Below, piece after piece: positions 26,996 through 35,984 of a stretch of DNA of 64,000 nucleotides. The stretch spans positions 22,875 through 86,874 of the forward strand of contig JANQSH010000053.1 of assembly GCA_028284145.1 (NCBI GenBank). The letters run 5' to 3'. The notes beneath the pieces were generated by a model, which saw only the letters and a program-made list of their open reading frames with translations, had not been told where the DNA came from and did not search any database. Source of the stretch: Planctomycetaceae bacterium. GTDB taxonomy: Bacteria > Planctomycetota > Planctomycetia > Planctomycetales > Planctomycetaceae. The position numbers and the translations under genes are program-made. Position 1 is the stretch's first letter. Every line of letters starts with the position of its first letter.

Positions 26996-29701
26996 ATGAC
27001 ACACACTTTGTACATAGTTGATGTCTTTTCTCTGATGTTCCAGGTTTTTCACGGCATTCCTGCAATGAATGGCCCGAAAGGTCAACCAGCGAACGCCATT
27101 TTTGGCTTTACGCGCGATCTCAAAGCATTGCTCGAAAACGATGAAACGACCCATCTGATCTGTGCGCTCGATTCTCCCGGAAAGGGTAAACGCAATGAGA
27201 TCTATGCCGACTACAAGGCGAATCGGAGCGAGACACCGGAGGATTTACTGGCTCAGATTCCCGCCATTAAGGAGGTCATCCAGGCGTTTCGGTGTCCCGC
27301 CATCGAGTTTCCCGGCTGGGAAGCGGATGATGTCATCGCCACTCTCTCGCGTCAGTCCGCCGAGCGAGGCATGCAGGTGCGAATCGTCACAAATGACAAA
27401 GATGCCCGACAACTCATCAGCCCTGCCGTCCAGTTATTCAATATTCGTAAGCAGACATTTCTGGATGAAAAAGCATTAATGGACGATTGGGGGATTCGAC
27501 CTGATCAGGTCGTCGACTTTCAATCCCTCGTCGGAGATTCCACTGACAACGTTCCCGGTGTGCCATTGGTTGGTCCGAAGAAAGCGCAGGCGTTGCTCGA
27601 ACAATTCGGCACTCTGGACGATGTCCTGGAACATGCAGATGAAGCCAAAGGCGCGAAGCTCAGAGAGAACCTGAAAACATTCGCCGATCAGGCGCGGATC
27701 AGCCGTGAGCTTGTTCGGCTGAACCAGCATCTCCCGTTAGAGATGGAATGGGACTATGCCGAGATTACCCGACCGGACTACACGCGTTTGCTGGAAATTG
27801 CGACGGAGTTCGGCTTTCGCCGTTTCCAGGATGAATTTCAGCAAAAAGTCGGCGGAGAATCACCTGAACAAAGACCGGAGGCAACGGCCCAGGTTATTCG
27901 GTCTTCTGAAGGTCTTGAGCGTCTCATCGCTGATCTTCGACGCGAAAAAACGGCTGTGATGAAGCTGGAAACGACGAGTGCCGATCCGATGCAGGCTGAG
28001 ATCCTCTGCTGGTCTTTCGGTTTCGACGGAGAAAATGTTTCGATTATTCCCGCCCGATCGGACGATTTTCAACCATTATTCGCAGATAGTCTGTCGTGTG
28101 AAGAGATCCAATCCGCGCTGAGACCTGTGCTGCAGGAAAAGGATATTGCGATTCATTGTGCGAACATGAAACCGACTCTGCGTGTCCTGGAGCAGGCAGG
28201 AATCTCGCTTGCCAGTCCCGGAATTGACCCCATCGTCGGAGATTATCTGCTCGACTCCGGTGCCCGATCACATAATCTCCCCCGGCTGATCCAACAGTAC
28301 CTGCACGAGACGCTTCCCGACCTGTTCCGTCTCGCATCGACATCGGAAGGTGAAGTCGCCAGCCTGAATGAAGAAAGACTGTTTGCCCATATCGCTGACG
28401 AATTGTCGATACATTTCCGCCTGTGCGAAACGATTCAAACGCGGTTGCGTCAGGATGAGCTTTGGGAACTCTATTGGGATTTGGAACGTCCGCTGATTGC
28501 GGTTCTCGCCAAAATGGAACAGACCGGCATTCGTGTCGATGTTGAAGAACTCCGTCACCAATCCGAGGCGTTGAAGCAACGGTTGGAAGAATTGGAGTCA
28601 GAGATCCACACAATCGCGGGACGGGAATTCAACATCGCTTCCCCACTGCAATTGAGGCAGGTGCTCTTTGACGAATTGAATTTGCCGGTCATCAGGAAAA
28701 CCAAAACCGGCCCCAGCACGGCGCAGGATGTTCTGGAAAATCTGGCGAAGTCACATGAACTTCCGGCAAAGATCATCGAGCATCGCCATCTTGCGAAACT
28801 GAAAGGCACCTACCTCGACGCCCTGCCCAAATTAGTGAATTGCGAAACCGGCCAGATTCACGCGAAGTTTCATCAGGTTGTGGCGAGTACTGGTCGGCTC
28901 TCTTCCAGCGATCCGAACCTGCAAAACATCCCCATCCGAACCGAAGAGGGACGAATCATCCGCCGGGCGTTTGTTCCCTCCCAACCCGACTGGCGACTGG
29001 TTTGTGCCGACTATTCCCAAATTGAACTTCGCATGTTAGCGCATTTCTGTCAGGACCGCGCATTGCTCGAAGCATTCCAGCGTGGTGATGACATCCACAC
29101 GGCGGTCGCGGCAGAAGTATTTGATGTCGTTCTCGACGATGTTGACAAAGACCAAAGGCGGATCGCTAAAGCGGTCAATTTCGGCATCATCTATGGGCAA
29201 TCTCCGTTCGGACTCGCGGCGGCGTTGAATATCGATCAGCAGGATGCCGCCCGGTTTATCGACGGATATTTTGAGAAATATGCTGGAGTCAGCGCCTTCC
29301 TGAACCAGGTGTTGAACGACTGCGCAAAGAACGGTTTCACGGAAACGATTTTGAATCGTCGACGAAAAATCGCAGGCGTCCGCTCCCGTTCGGACCGTGC
29401 GATGAAGGAGCATACTCAATTGAATCAGGCCGAGCGATTTGCTGTCAATTCAGTCATTCAGGGATCAGCAGCCGACCTGATCAAGGTCGCGATGGTCAAT
29501 ATCGACACACGAATGCAGCGCGAACGAACAACCGCCCGGATGTTGTTGCAGATTCATGACGAACTGGTGTTTGAGTCGCCCGCAAGCGCAACCGATTCCG
29601 TTATCGAGTTGGTTCGACAGGAAATGGAACAGGCGATGTCTCTGGATGTTCCACTGAAAGTCGATATTTCCACTGGCTCAAACTGGCTGGATGCGAAGTG
29701 A
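26996..29701 (+). CDS. polA: DNA polymerase I
   Basis: 901 residues with three domains: 5' nuclease (about 1-290, including VTNDKDARQLISP and the helix-hairpin-helix VGDSTDNVPGVPLVGPKKA), a 3'-5' exonuclease-like domain (about 300-480) and a family A polymerase domain. Polymerase motif A is DYSQIELR starting at D672, motif B is RRIAKAVNFGIIYGQSPFG and motif C is IHDELVFE with D855. In the exonuclease domain, the expected D-x-E of motif I is K-L-E and the motif II aspartate is replaced in ANMKPT, so proofreading is probably lost. It fills gaps and removes primers. It starts a codirectional run with coaE and rho. Confidence 0.97.
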   Translation: MTHTLYIVDVFSLMFQVFHGIPAMNGPKGQPANAIFGFTRDLKALLENDETTHLICALDSPGKGKRNEIYADYKANRSETPEDLLAQIPAIKEVIQAFRCPAIEFPGWEADDVIATLSRQSAERGMQVRIVTNDKDARQLISPAVQLFNIRKQTFLDEKALMDDWGIRPDQVVDFQSLVGDSTDNVPGVPLVGPKKAQALLEQFGTLDDVLEHADEAKGAKLRENLKTFADQARISRELVRLNQHLPLEMEWDYAEITRPDYTRLLEIATEFGFRRFQDEFQQKVGGESPEQRPEATAQVIRSSEGLERLIADLRREKTAVMKLETTSADPMQAEILCWSFGFDGENVSIIPARSDDFQPLFADSLSCEEIQSALRPVLQEKDIAIHCANMKPTLRVLEQAGISLASPGIDPIVGDYLLDSGARSHNLPRLIQQYLHETLPDLFRLASTSEGEVASLNEERLFAHIADELSIHFRLCETIQTRLRQDELWELYWDLERPLIAVLAKMEQTGIRVDVEELRHQSEALKQRLEELESEIHTIAGREFNIASPLQLRQVLFDELNLPVIRKTKTGPSTAQDVLENLAKSHELPAKIIEHRHLAKLKGTYLDALPKLVNCETGQIHAKFHQVVASTGRLSSSDPNLQNIPIRTEEGRIIRRAFVPSQPDWRLVCADYSQIELRMLAHFCQDRALLEAFQRGDDIHTAVAAEVFDVVLDDVDKDQRRIAKAVNFGIIYGQSPFGLAAALNIDQQDAARFIDGYFEKYAGVSAFLNQVLNDCAKNGFTETILNRRRKIAGVRSRSDRAMKEHTQLNQAERFAVNSVIQGSAADLIKVAMVNIDTRMQRERTTARMLLQIHDELVFESPASATDSVIELVRQEMEQAMSLDVPLKVDISTGSNWLDAK

Positions 29702-29735
29702 CTTCGAAGTGCCAAACTTCAAAGAAACATATTGA

Positions 29736-29837
29736 TAGAGCGTATTACGCTCTTCTGTGGCGCGATGCACGTCCTCTGATCTGCAAATACAGGCTCCCAC
29801 GAGCGAAAACCGTCACACGAAAAGGTAAACTGTTCTA
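29736..29837 (-). repeat. dispersed TA-bounded repeat, copy H
   Basis: 102 bp with TA at both borders. On the plus strand it begins TAGAGCGTATTACGCTCT, 35 bp after the polA stop, and ends GGTAAACTGTTCTA. Its good preservation makes it a useful reference copy. The palindromic end faces polA. Confidence 0.9.
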
Positions 29838-30191
29838 TATGCACCCGCATGACGTGAAAGTGAGGTGAGGATTCGCCAGAAAGTTTTACCGGAAACCCAG
29901 TTTTTCGTTGACACTTATGTTGCTATGCGGCACCATGAATAAAGTGTCATTCCAATAAACCTTTCTTCTTTTGTGCGGACGGATTGCACAGACCTCAGCC
30001 CTTGATCGATGGATTGTCATTGTCTTCAACCTTGTTCCCGCCCTGTCGACTTTTCGAGTTGGTTTGATCCAGCTTGATTGATCTTTCGACATCGCACCAC
30101 TCACCCTCAACACGTTTTCGTTTCAATGGTCACTCAGCGTGATTTTTTGTGACGTTTTTACTTTGATATTTCATTCAACTCTCTTTCGGTT
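29838..30191. other. intergenic, nothing recognised
   Basis: About 350 bp between repeat copy H and coaE. A TTGACA hexamer occurs near 29908, but no suitable -10 box lies 16-18 bp after it. T-rich sequence occupies the last 80 bp. No gene or RNA was recognised. Confidence 0.45.
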
Positions 30192-30866
30192 TTGCGATTG
30201 GCTCATACCTCAAACGCCTCCGAATCCAGCGCATCACCCCGGTCGTCCATTCCCGTCATTGGAATTGTTGGTGGTGTCGGTTCAGGTAAGAGCCGTCTGA
30301 CGGAATGGCTCGCCAGGCGGAGGAGTATTGAGATTATAGATGGCGATAAGTTGGGACATCAGGTTCTGACCGACGCAACAGTGAAACAGAAATTACAGGG
30401 GGCATTTGGAGCCGAAGTTTTCGAAGAAGGCGAAGTCGATCGCGCTCTGTTGGGCCAGCGGGTGTTTGGCAATTCACCTCAACAGATCGAGGCTCGCAGA
30501 AAACTGGAAGTGATCAGCCACCCCGAAATCAGCCGATTGATTCAACGGCAAATTGAGGAAATACGATCTTCCGGAAACTGCGAAGCGATCTTTCTGGATG
30601 CCGCTGTCATGTTTGAGGCGGGGTGGGATCGATTTTGCGACAAAATTGTATTTGTCGATACTTTGCTGGAAACCCGACTGAAGAGAGTTGCGTCTCAACG
30701 GAAATGGAATCGAGAACGACTGCAACAACGCGAAGCGAGTCAATGGAGTACCGAACGAAAGAAGAAGGCTGCTGATTACAATCTCGACAATGAACAGCCT
30801 TTGGATCAGGCCGGTCAAAACCTTGAACAGATTTTGGATGAGATTCTCTCCTCAATTTTTTCCTGA
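30192..30866 (+). CDS. coaE: dephospho-CoA kinase
   Basis: 224 residues from a TTG start; the first 20 residues are not conserved-looking, so a later start is possible. The P-loop GIVGGVGSGKS is followed by IIDGDKLGHQVL, with the conserved D-A/K-x2 region, and FLDAAVMFEAGWDRFCDKIVFV, typical of CoaE. The enzyme phosphorylates the 3'-OH of dephospho-CoA in the last step of CoA synthesis. It lies between polA and rho; type III pantothenate kinase, the first step of the pathway, is encoded at 58494-59411. Confidence 0.92.
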   Translation: MRLAHTSNASESSASPRSSIPVIGIVGGVGSGKSRLTEWLARRRSIEIIDGDKLGHQVLTDATVKQKLQGAFGAEVFEEGEVDRALLGQRVFGNSPQQIEARRKLEVISHPEISRLIQRQIEEIRSSGNCEAIFLDAAVMFEAGWDRFCDKIVFVDTLLETRLKRVASQRKWNRERLQQREASQWSTERKKKAADYNLDNEQPLDQAGQNLEQILDEILSSIFS

Positions 30867-31058
30867 CTTTACGAACTTCCATCAAGATGGAATTGTCCTG
30901 TCCGAATAAAGTAATGCATCGAAATCCTCAACGCGGGCCCGAAATCAAAAATTCTGTTCCGGCTGAACGACATGACGGAACATCTGCTGACGAAGCAGCC
31001 CTCAGGCCTTCCCTTCACAACATTCACACCATCTTTTTCCATTCAGCGTGAAACGATC

Positions 31059-32435
31059 ATGAAACGAACTGAATCTGCCACAACAACCGCTCGGACCAAA
31101 TCTGATGACGTCCCCAGCGATGGCGACGGCTCCTTCCCTGCCGACGAACGTTACGAAGAAATCAAACGGGGCAACATCCATATCGCGGAGTTGCAACGTT
31201 GCACGATGAAAGAACTGATTAGCCTTGCCCGGGAAGAAAACCTGACAGAGATCACCGGCCTTAAGAAGCAGGATTTGATCTTCCGTATTCTCAAGGAACG
31301 GACCAAGATGAATGGTCTGATGTTCGGCGAGGGAACGCTCGAAATTCTGCCGGACGGTTTCGGTTTTCTGCGAAGTCCGGATTACCATTACCTCCCCTGT
31401 CCGGATGATATTTACGTTTCACCCAGTCAGATTCGCCGATTTGGTTTGCGAAACGGGGCGACGGTGGCCGGCCAGATCCGCCCGCCGAAAGAAAACGAGC
31501 GATACTTCGCCCTGTTGCGCGTCGAAGCGATCAATGGAGAAGACCCCAATCTCTTAACCGACAAAGTCTTTTTTGATGATTTGACCCCGCTGCATCCGGA
31601 GACGCGACTCAAACTGGCGTATGAACCCGAAGGCATCGCCACGCGAGTCGTTGATATTGTCGCGCCAATTGGAATGGGACAACGTGGATTGATCGTCTCC
31701 CCGCCACGCGCCGGGAAAACGATCCTGCTGCAGAAACTTGCCAAAGCCGCCTTGCAGAATCATCCCGAGGCATACGTCATTGTTCTGTTGATCGACGAAC
31801 GACCGGAAGAAGTGACCGACATGGAGCGGCAGGTCAAGAGCCGGAACTGCGAGGTCATTAGCAGCACCTTTGACGAACCGCCCAGCCGACATATTCAGGT
31901 GTCCGAAATGGTCATCGAAAAGGCAAAACGGATGGTTGAATATGGCCAGGACGTGGTCATCTTCCTCGACTCAATCACCCGTCTGGCTCGGGCCTGGAAT
32001 ACCGAAGTTCCGCATTCCGGGAAGATCCTTTCCGGGGGGGTTGACGCCAACGCACTGCAGCATCCCAAACGGTTCTTCGGTGCCGCTCGGAATGTCGAAG
32101 AGGGAGGCAGTTTGACGATCATCGCGACGGCATTGGTCGATACTGGCAGCCGGATGGACGAAGTTATCTTTGAAGAGTTCAAGGGGACCGGCAATACCGA
32201 GTTGCACCTCGATCGCCGGATGGTCGAGAAACGTGTCTGGCCTGCCATCGATGTTAATAAGTCGGGGACTCGCCGCGAAGAATTGCTGATGGACGAAGAG
32301 GAATTACGTCGCGTCTGGATTCTACGACGCGTCCTGAATGACATGAATCCGGTCGAGGCAATGGAACTGCTTGTGAACCGAATGAAACGAACCAAGACGA
32401 ACGAGGAATTTCTGCTGAGCATGAACCTGAGCTGA
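31059..32435 (+). CDS. rho: transcription termination factor Rho
   Basis: From ATG 31059 the protein has 458 residues. An acidic/Ser-rich N-terminal extension of about 40 residues precedes the Rho N-domain ([19 protein letters not shown]), the RNA-binding cold-shock domain ([16 protein letters not shown]) and the RecA-like ATPase with Walker A SPPRAGKT (K220) and Walker [16 protein letters not shown]. The Q-loop region and the conserved C-terminus ([16 protein letters not shown]) are complete. An ATG at 30972 would add 29 residues that do not look coding. Rho is a hexameric RNA helicase that ends transcription. Confidence 0.95.
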   Translation: MKRTESATTTARTKSDDVPSDGDGSFPADERYEEIKRGNIHIAELQRCTMKELISLAREENLTEITGLKKQDLIFRILKERTKMNGLMFGEGTLEILPDGFGFLRSPDYHYLPCPDDIYVSPSQIRRFGLRNGATVAGQIRPPKENERYFALLRVEAINGEDPNLLTDKVFFDDLTPLHPETRLKLAYEPEGIATRVVDIVAPIGMGQRGLIVSPPRAGKTILLQKLAKAALQNHPEAYVIVLLIDERPEEVTDMERQVKSRNCEVISSTFDEPPSRHIQVSEMVIEKAKRMVEYGQDVVIFLDSITRLARAWNTEVPHSGKILSGGVDANALQHPKRFFGAARNVEEGGSLTIIATALVDTGSRMDEVIFEEFKGTGNTELHLDRRMVEKRVWPAIDVNKSGTRREELLMDEEELRRVWILRRVLNDMNPVEAMELLVNRMKRTKTNEEFLLSMNLS

Positions 32436-32640
32436 TATCCAACTTATCCAGATTGGCCGGTCGGTTTTTCAGCCTGAATAACCGATGTTCCCATTGTTTC
32501 GACACGGAATTGCCAGTTGCCGAGACGGGTGGCTGCCTTTCAAAAAGTTGCTTCCGTCACTACGGATATTCCGCTCGCCCGATTTTTGTTGAAACGCTTT
32601 CGAAAACTCTCCAGAGACGCGATTAAGCGTATCCGCTTTT

Positions 32641-32747
32641 TAGAGCGTATTACGCTCTTCTGTGCCGCGATGAGTGAGTGTCGTCTGGCCTGCAAACAAA
32701 AGCTCCCCACGAGCCAGAGACATCACACCAGAAGGTAAACTGCTCCA
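32641..32747 (-). repeat. dispersed TA-bounded repeat, copy I
   Basis: 107 bp. On the plus strand it begins TAGAGCGTATTACGCTCT and ends GGTAAACTGCTCCA, CTTCTGGTG subfamily. It lies about 200 bp downstream of rho with the palindrome facing rho. A second, partial copy (J) follows after 27 bp. Confidence 0.87.
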
Positions 32748-32774
32748 GTGCTGCCAGAATCGTTGATTAACCCA

Positions 32775-32828
32775 CAAATGCAGACTCCTGCGAGCCAGAA
32801 ACGTTACACGAAAAAGGTAAACTGAGAG
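32775..32828 (-). repeat. dispersed TA-bounded repeat, copy J, half element
   Basis: About 54 bp matching only the left half of the family (on the plus strand from CAGACTCCTGCGAGCCAGAA to GGTAAACTGAGAG). It belongs to the CTTTTCGTG subfamily, so it is not a duplicate of neighbouring copy I. It ends 29 bp before ribH and could shape its leader. Confidence 0.7.
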
Positions 32829-32857
32829 TTTGAAATCGCGCAGGAATTTGTTGCATC

Positions 32858-33331
32858 ATGACCGAATATCTTGAAGGTATGCCGCAGGCGGGCAGTAATG
32901 ATCGCTTTGCAATTGTCGTTTCGCGTTTTAATGACCATGTGACGGCGAAACTGCTCGATGGAGCCCTGGAGACGCTGAATGGACATGGTATCGATGAAAG
33001 CCGGATTACTATCGTCCGCGTCCCGGGTGCTTTTGAGATTCCGCTGGTCGCCGATCGACTGGCACGTTCGGGGCGATACGCCGGAATTGGTTGTCTGGGA
33101 GCAGTCATTCAGGGAGAGACCGACCATCACGAACACATCAATCAGCAGGTCTCGGCGGGAATCATGCGGATTATGCACGACACCGGAGTCCCGGTCGGGT
33201 TTGGAATTCTGACCTGCAAAAACGCTGTTCAGGCGATGGATCGGGCAGGCGGAAAAATGGGCAACAAAGGGAACGAGACAATGGAAGCCATTCTCGAAAT
33301 GGTCGACCTGCTCAAAAAAATTGACGGTTGA
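32858..33331 (+). CDS. ribH: 6,7-dimethyl-8-ribityllumazine synthase
   Basis: 157 residues, the normal length. Landmarks are FAIVVSRFNDHVTAKLLDGA, the substrate-binding VRVPGAFEIPLVADRLA, GAVIQGETDHHEHINQQVS with the catalytic-region histidine, and GFGILTC. The enzyme condenses the pyrimidine diamine with dihydroxybutanone phosphate in riboflavin synthesis and forms icosahedral or pentameric shells. The nusB gene follows 13 bp later, a very common pairing. Confidence 0.96.
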   Translation: MTEYLEGMPQAGSNDRFAIVVSRFNDHVTAKLLDGALETLNGHGIDESRITIVRVPGAFEIPLVADRLARSGRYAGIGCLGAVIQGETDHHEHINQQVSAGIMRIMHDTGVPVGFGILTCKNAVQAMDRAGGKMGNKGNETMEAILEMVDLLKKIDG

Positions 33332-33344
33332 AGAACGATTTGCC

Positions 33345-33755
33345 ATGGCCAAACGCAGCCGCGCCCGAGAACTCGCAGTGCAGATGCTTTATCAGCAGGA
33401 TTTCAACAACGATGTCCCTGCCGATGCGATTCGCGCGATGATCAATGAAGAAATCGTCCAGGAGGAATTGCAAATGTTTTCCTGGTCACTGTTCATCGGC
33501 GTGATGGAATACCGCCAGCAATTGGATGAACATATTTCCGCTGCAGCGGAAAACTGGTCTCTCGACCGGATGGCACCGACTGATCGAAATGTCCTCAGAC
33601 TTGGGGCATACGAATTGCTTCACTCCGACACACCGCCCCGCGTCGTTATTGATGAAGCGCTGGAACTGGCGAAAAAATATGGTACGGCTCAATCTTCGCA
33701 GTTCGTCAACGGCATTCTTGACAAACTGCTGCCGGATCTGGAAACCGACTCTTAA
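33345..33755 (+). CDS. nusB: transcription antitermination factor NusB
   Basis: 136 residues from ATG 33345; a TTG at 33321 would overlap ribH and add eight residues. The sequence has the all-helical NusB pattern: RSRARELAVQMLYQQDF at the start, then ENWSLDRMAPTDRNVLRLGAYELL and VVIDEALELAKKYGTAQSSQFVNGILD. NusB with NusE binds boxA in rRNA operon leaders and supports antitermination. Confidence 0.95.
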   Translation: MAKRSRARELAVQMLYQQDFNNDVPADAIRAMINEEIVQEELQMFSWSLFIGVMEYRQQLDEHISAAAENWSLDRMAPTDRNVLRLGAYELLHSDTPPRVVIDEALELAKKYGTAQSSQFVNGILDKLLPDLETDS

Positions 33756-33959
33756 CGCCGCCGTCATCGCAACTCGCAGCGTGGATTGGTTTGGGCCAGA
33801 GGTACACATTGTGTTTCAGCCGCGTGTAATACAGCGGTCAGGTTTCCCCGCCTGGTAGCAAACTTCGGCCGATCATTTATACTGAAACCGCAGCCTTTTG
33901 CTGTATAATATCAACCTTTGCTTCCCACCTTGACTTGATCATCTGGAATGAGGACCGCT

Positions 33960-35060
33960 ATGCCCATACGTTGGCTCACCTCTGCAATCTGCATACTCTT
34001 TTGCTCGCCACTTTTCGCCGCCGAAAGCGACAGGCAGGAAACCCATGAGGCGACTGTGGAGGCTGCCAAAACTGTAGAGGCTGCCAAAAAGGAGACGCAG
34101 TATCTGGGAAACATCCGCCAGGTGACCAAAAAGCTCCCGCGCGCGGGCGAAGGGTACTTTTCTCCTGATGGCACGCAAATCGTTTATCAGGCGTACCCCG
34201 TCGGGTACCCATTCTATCAGATTTACACTCAACCACTCGATGACGAGGGCAAAGCGCTGCGTATCAGTCCCGGACGTGGTCGCACAACGTGTGCCTACTT
34301 TACGCCCGATGGCGAGAAAATCCTGTTCGCCTCCAGTCACACTGATCCGAAAATTGAAGAGACCGAACGCAAAGCGCGGGAACTGGCTGCACAAGGTGGT
34401 CGTCGTCGTTACCAATGGGATTTCGATCCTCACATGGATATTTACGTCTCCAATGTGGATGGCACGGATCTCAAACGGCTGACCGATGCAGATGGGTATG
34501 ACGCCGAAGGAAGCTATTCCTCAGACGGAAAACAAGTCGTCTTCACATCGACCCGTGACGGAGACCCCGATTTGTATATTATGAATTCCGATGGAACCGA
34601 TGTCCGACAACTGACCAACCAACCCGGTTATGATGGTGGACCGTTTTTCTCCCCCGATGACAACTGGATCATTTTCCGTAGCGATCGTCAGCGGGAACAC
34701 ATGCTGCAACTTTTTGCGATCTCTGTCGATGGCAAAACCGAAGTTCAACTGACGAAGGATCTCGGCACAGTCAATTGGGCTCCCTATTTCCACCCGAGCG
34801 GGAAATACATCATCTGGACACGAGCCGACTATTCGCGCGGGCCACGTGGTGCCCATTTCAACCTGTTCACAATGGACATTGAAATAACAGGCAAGACCTT
34901 CGAGGGAGGCGAGGTGCGACAAATCACCTTCAATAGTGCCGCTGACGTGTTGCCGGTATTCTCTCCCGATGGCAGGAAGTTGATGTGGACCGCCACACGA
35001 TCCGATGGGAAATCGAGCCAACTCTGGATTGCCGACTGGAAACGGGAAACGAAAAGCTGA
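33960..35060 (+). CDS. secreted TolB-like beta-propeller protein
   Basis: 366 residues from ATG 33960, chosen because GAGGA lies five bases upstream; ATG 33948 is an alternative. An N-terminal signal peptide (WLTSAICILFCSPLFAAES) is followed by repeated WD40-like/PD40 blades of the form F-S-P-D-G-x-x-I/V, for example YFSPDGTQIVYQAY, YFTPDGEKILFASS and VFSPDGRKLMWTAT, with linking segments such as DIYVSNVDGTDLKRLT. TolB proper works with Pal in the cell envelope, but no tol-pal genes are nearby, so a general periplasmic sensor or binding role is as likely. Confidence 0.85.
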   Translation: MPIRWLTSAICILFCSPLFAAESDRQETHEATVEAAKTVEAAKKETQYLGNIRQVTKKLPRAGEGYFSPDGTQIVYQAYPVGYPFYQIYTQPLDDEGKALRISPGRGRTTCAYFTPDGEKILFASSHTDPKIEETERKARELAAQGGRRRYQWDFDPHMDIYVSNVDGTDLKRLTDADGYDAEGSYSSDGKQVVFTSTRDGDPDLYIMNSDGTDVRQLTNQPGYDGGPFFSPDDNWIIFRSDRQREHMLQLFAISVDGKTEVQLTKDLGTVNWAPYFHPSGKYIIWTRADYSRGPRGAHFNLFTMDIEITGKTFEGGEVRQITFNSAADVLPVFSPDGRKLMWTATRSDGKSSQLWIADWKRETKS

Positions 35061-35167
35061 TCATTTCGAAGAAATCGTCTGATTGGCGAGAATCCCAACA
35101 AGATTCTCCGCCCATCCGCGAATCAGGAAGTATTGAGCGCTGAAAACAGGCCAGTCATCGCAAGTGG

Positions 35168-35941
35168 ATGATGAACGACAACGTGGAATTCCATCAAGGA
35201 TTCGAATCGCCACCACCCAATGTGGGAATGCCACAGGCGGGCGGCCTCCGGTATATGGAAGCCTATACGGATATTTTTGAAAACCCAAACTGGCTGATGA
35301 ACCTGCTGTTCGGCTCGATTTGCCAATTCATTCCGATTGTCGGTCCGATCATCCTGTTGGGTTATACATTCCGCATCATCGATGATCAGCTCAACCAGCG
35401 GGCAGAAACCTACACCAACTTTGACTTCAACGATTTCGGCGAGTATCTGATGCGAGGATTATGGCCGTTTCTGATTGCGTTGGTTGCCAGCGCCGTGATC
35501 GGCCCCGTTGTCGGGATGATTCTCGTGCCGCTGTTTCTCTGCTCAGGCATATTGGGTGGTGAAATTCTGACAATGCTCGCTTCGGTCATTCTGTCGATAG
35601 TTGCAACGACCGTCTTGATTGCGGTTATTTCGCTGGTGGCCGTGCCGATGATATTGCGAGCCGGATTGATGCAGGACTTCGCTGCCGGCTTCGACATGAC
35701 ATTTGTCAAAGATTTCTTCAGCAAAACGTGGAAAGAAACTCTGCTGCACGCGGTTTTTCTGTGGGCCAGTCTGCTGGTGCTGCTCCCGCTGGGTGCGATC
35801 GTATTCTGCGTTGGTTCCTATATTGCGGCGACCATGTACGCGCTGGCGCAGGCCCACTTGATGTGCCAGTTGTATCGGCTCTATCTGCAGCGGGGCGGTA
35901 TGCCGATTGAGATCGCACCGCCCAAACCCAAACCGTTTTGA
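35168..35941 (+). CDS. DUF4013-type membrane protein
   Basis: 257 residues. An N-terminal cytoplasmic part (MEAYTDIFENPNWLMNLLFG) precedes about five hydrophobic segments, among them SICQFIPIVGPIILLGYTF, LWPFLIALVASAVIGPVVGM and LLVLLPLGAIVFCVGSYIAA. This pattern, with the NPNW motif before the first membrane helix, matches DUF4013 proteins, which are frequent in planctomycetes and of unknown function. It converges with pyruvate kinase. Confidence 0.85.
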   Translation: MMNDNVEFHQGFESPPPNVGMPQAGGLRYMEAYTDIFENPNWLMNLLFGSICQFIPIVGPIILLGYTFRIIDDQLNQRAETYTNFDFNDFGEYLMRGLWPFLIALVASAVIGPVVGMILVPLFLCSGILGGEILTMLASVILSIVATTVLIAVISLVAVPMILRAGLMQDFAAGFDMTFVKDFFSKTWKETLLHAVFLWASLLVLLPLGAIVFCVGSYIAATMYALAQAHLMCQLYRLYLQRGGMPIEIAPPKPKPF

Positions 35942-35984
35942 CGGCCAATTTTTGACTGCCGTAGCCAGCATCGAACTGAATTCA

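Noticed and set aside
26694..27065. Leftward 123-codon frame upstream of polA
   Set aside because: It overlaps the polA start and the divergent promoter region and shows no domain.
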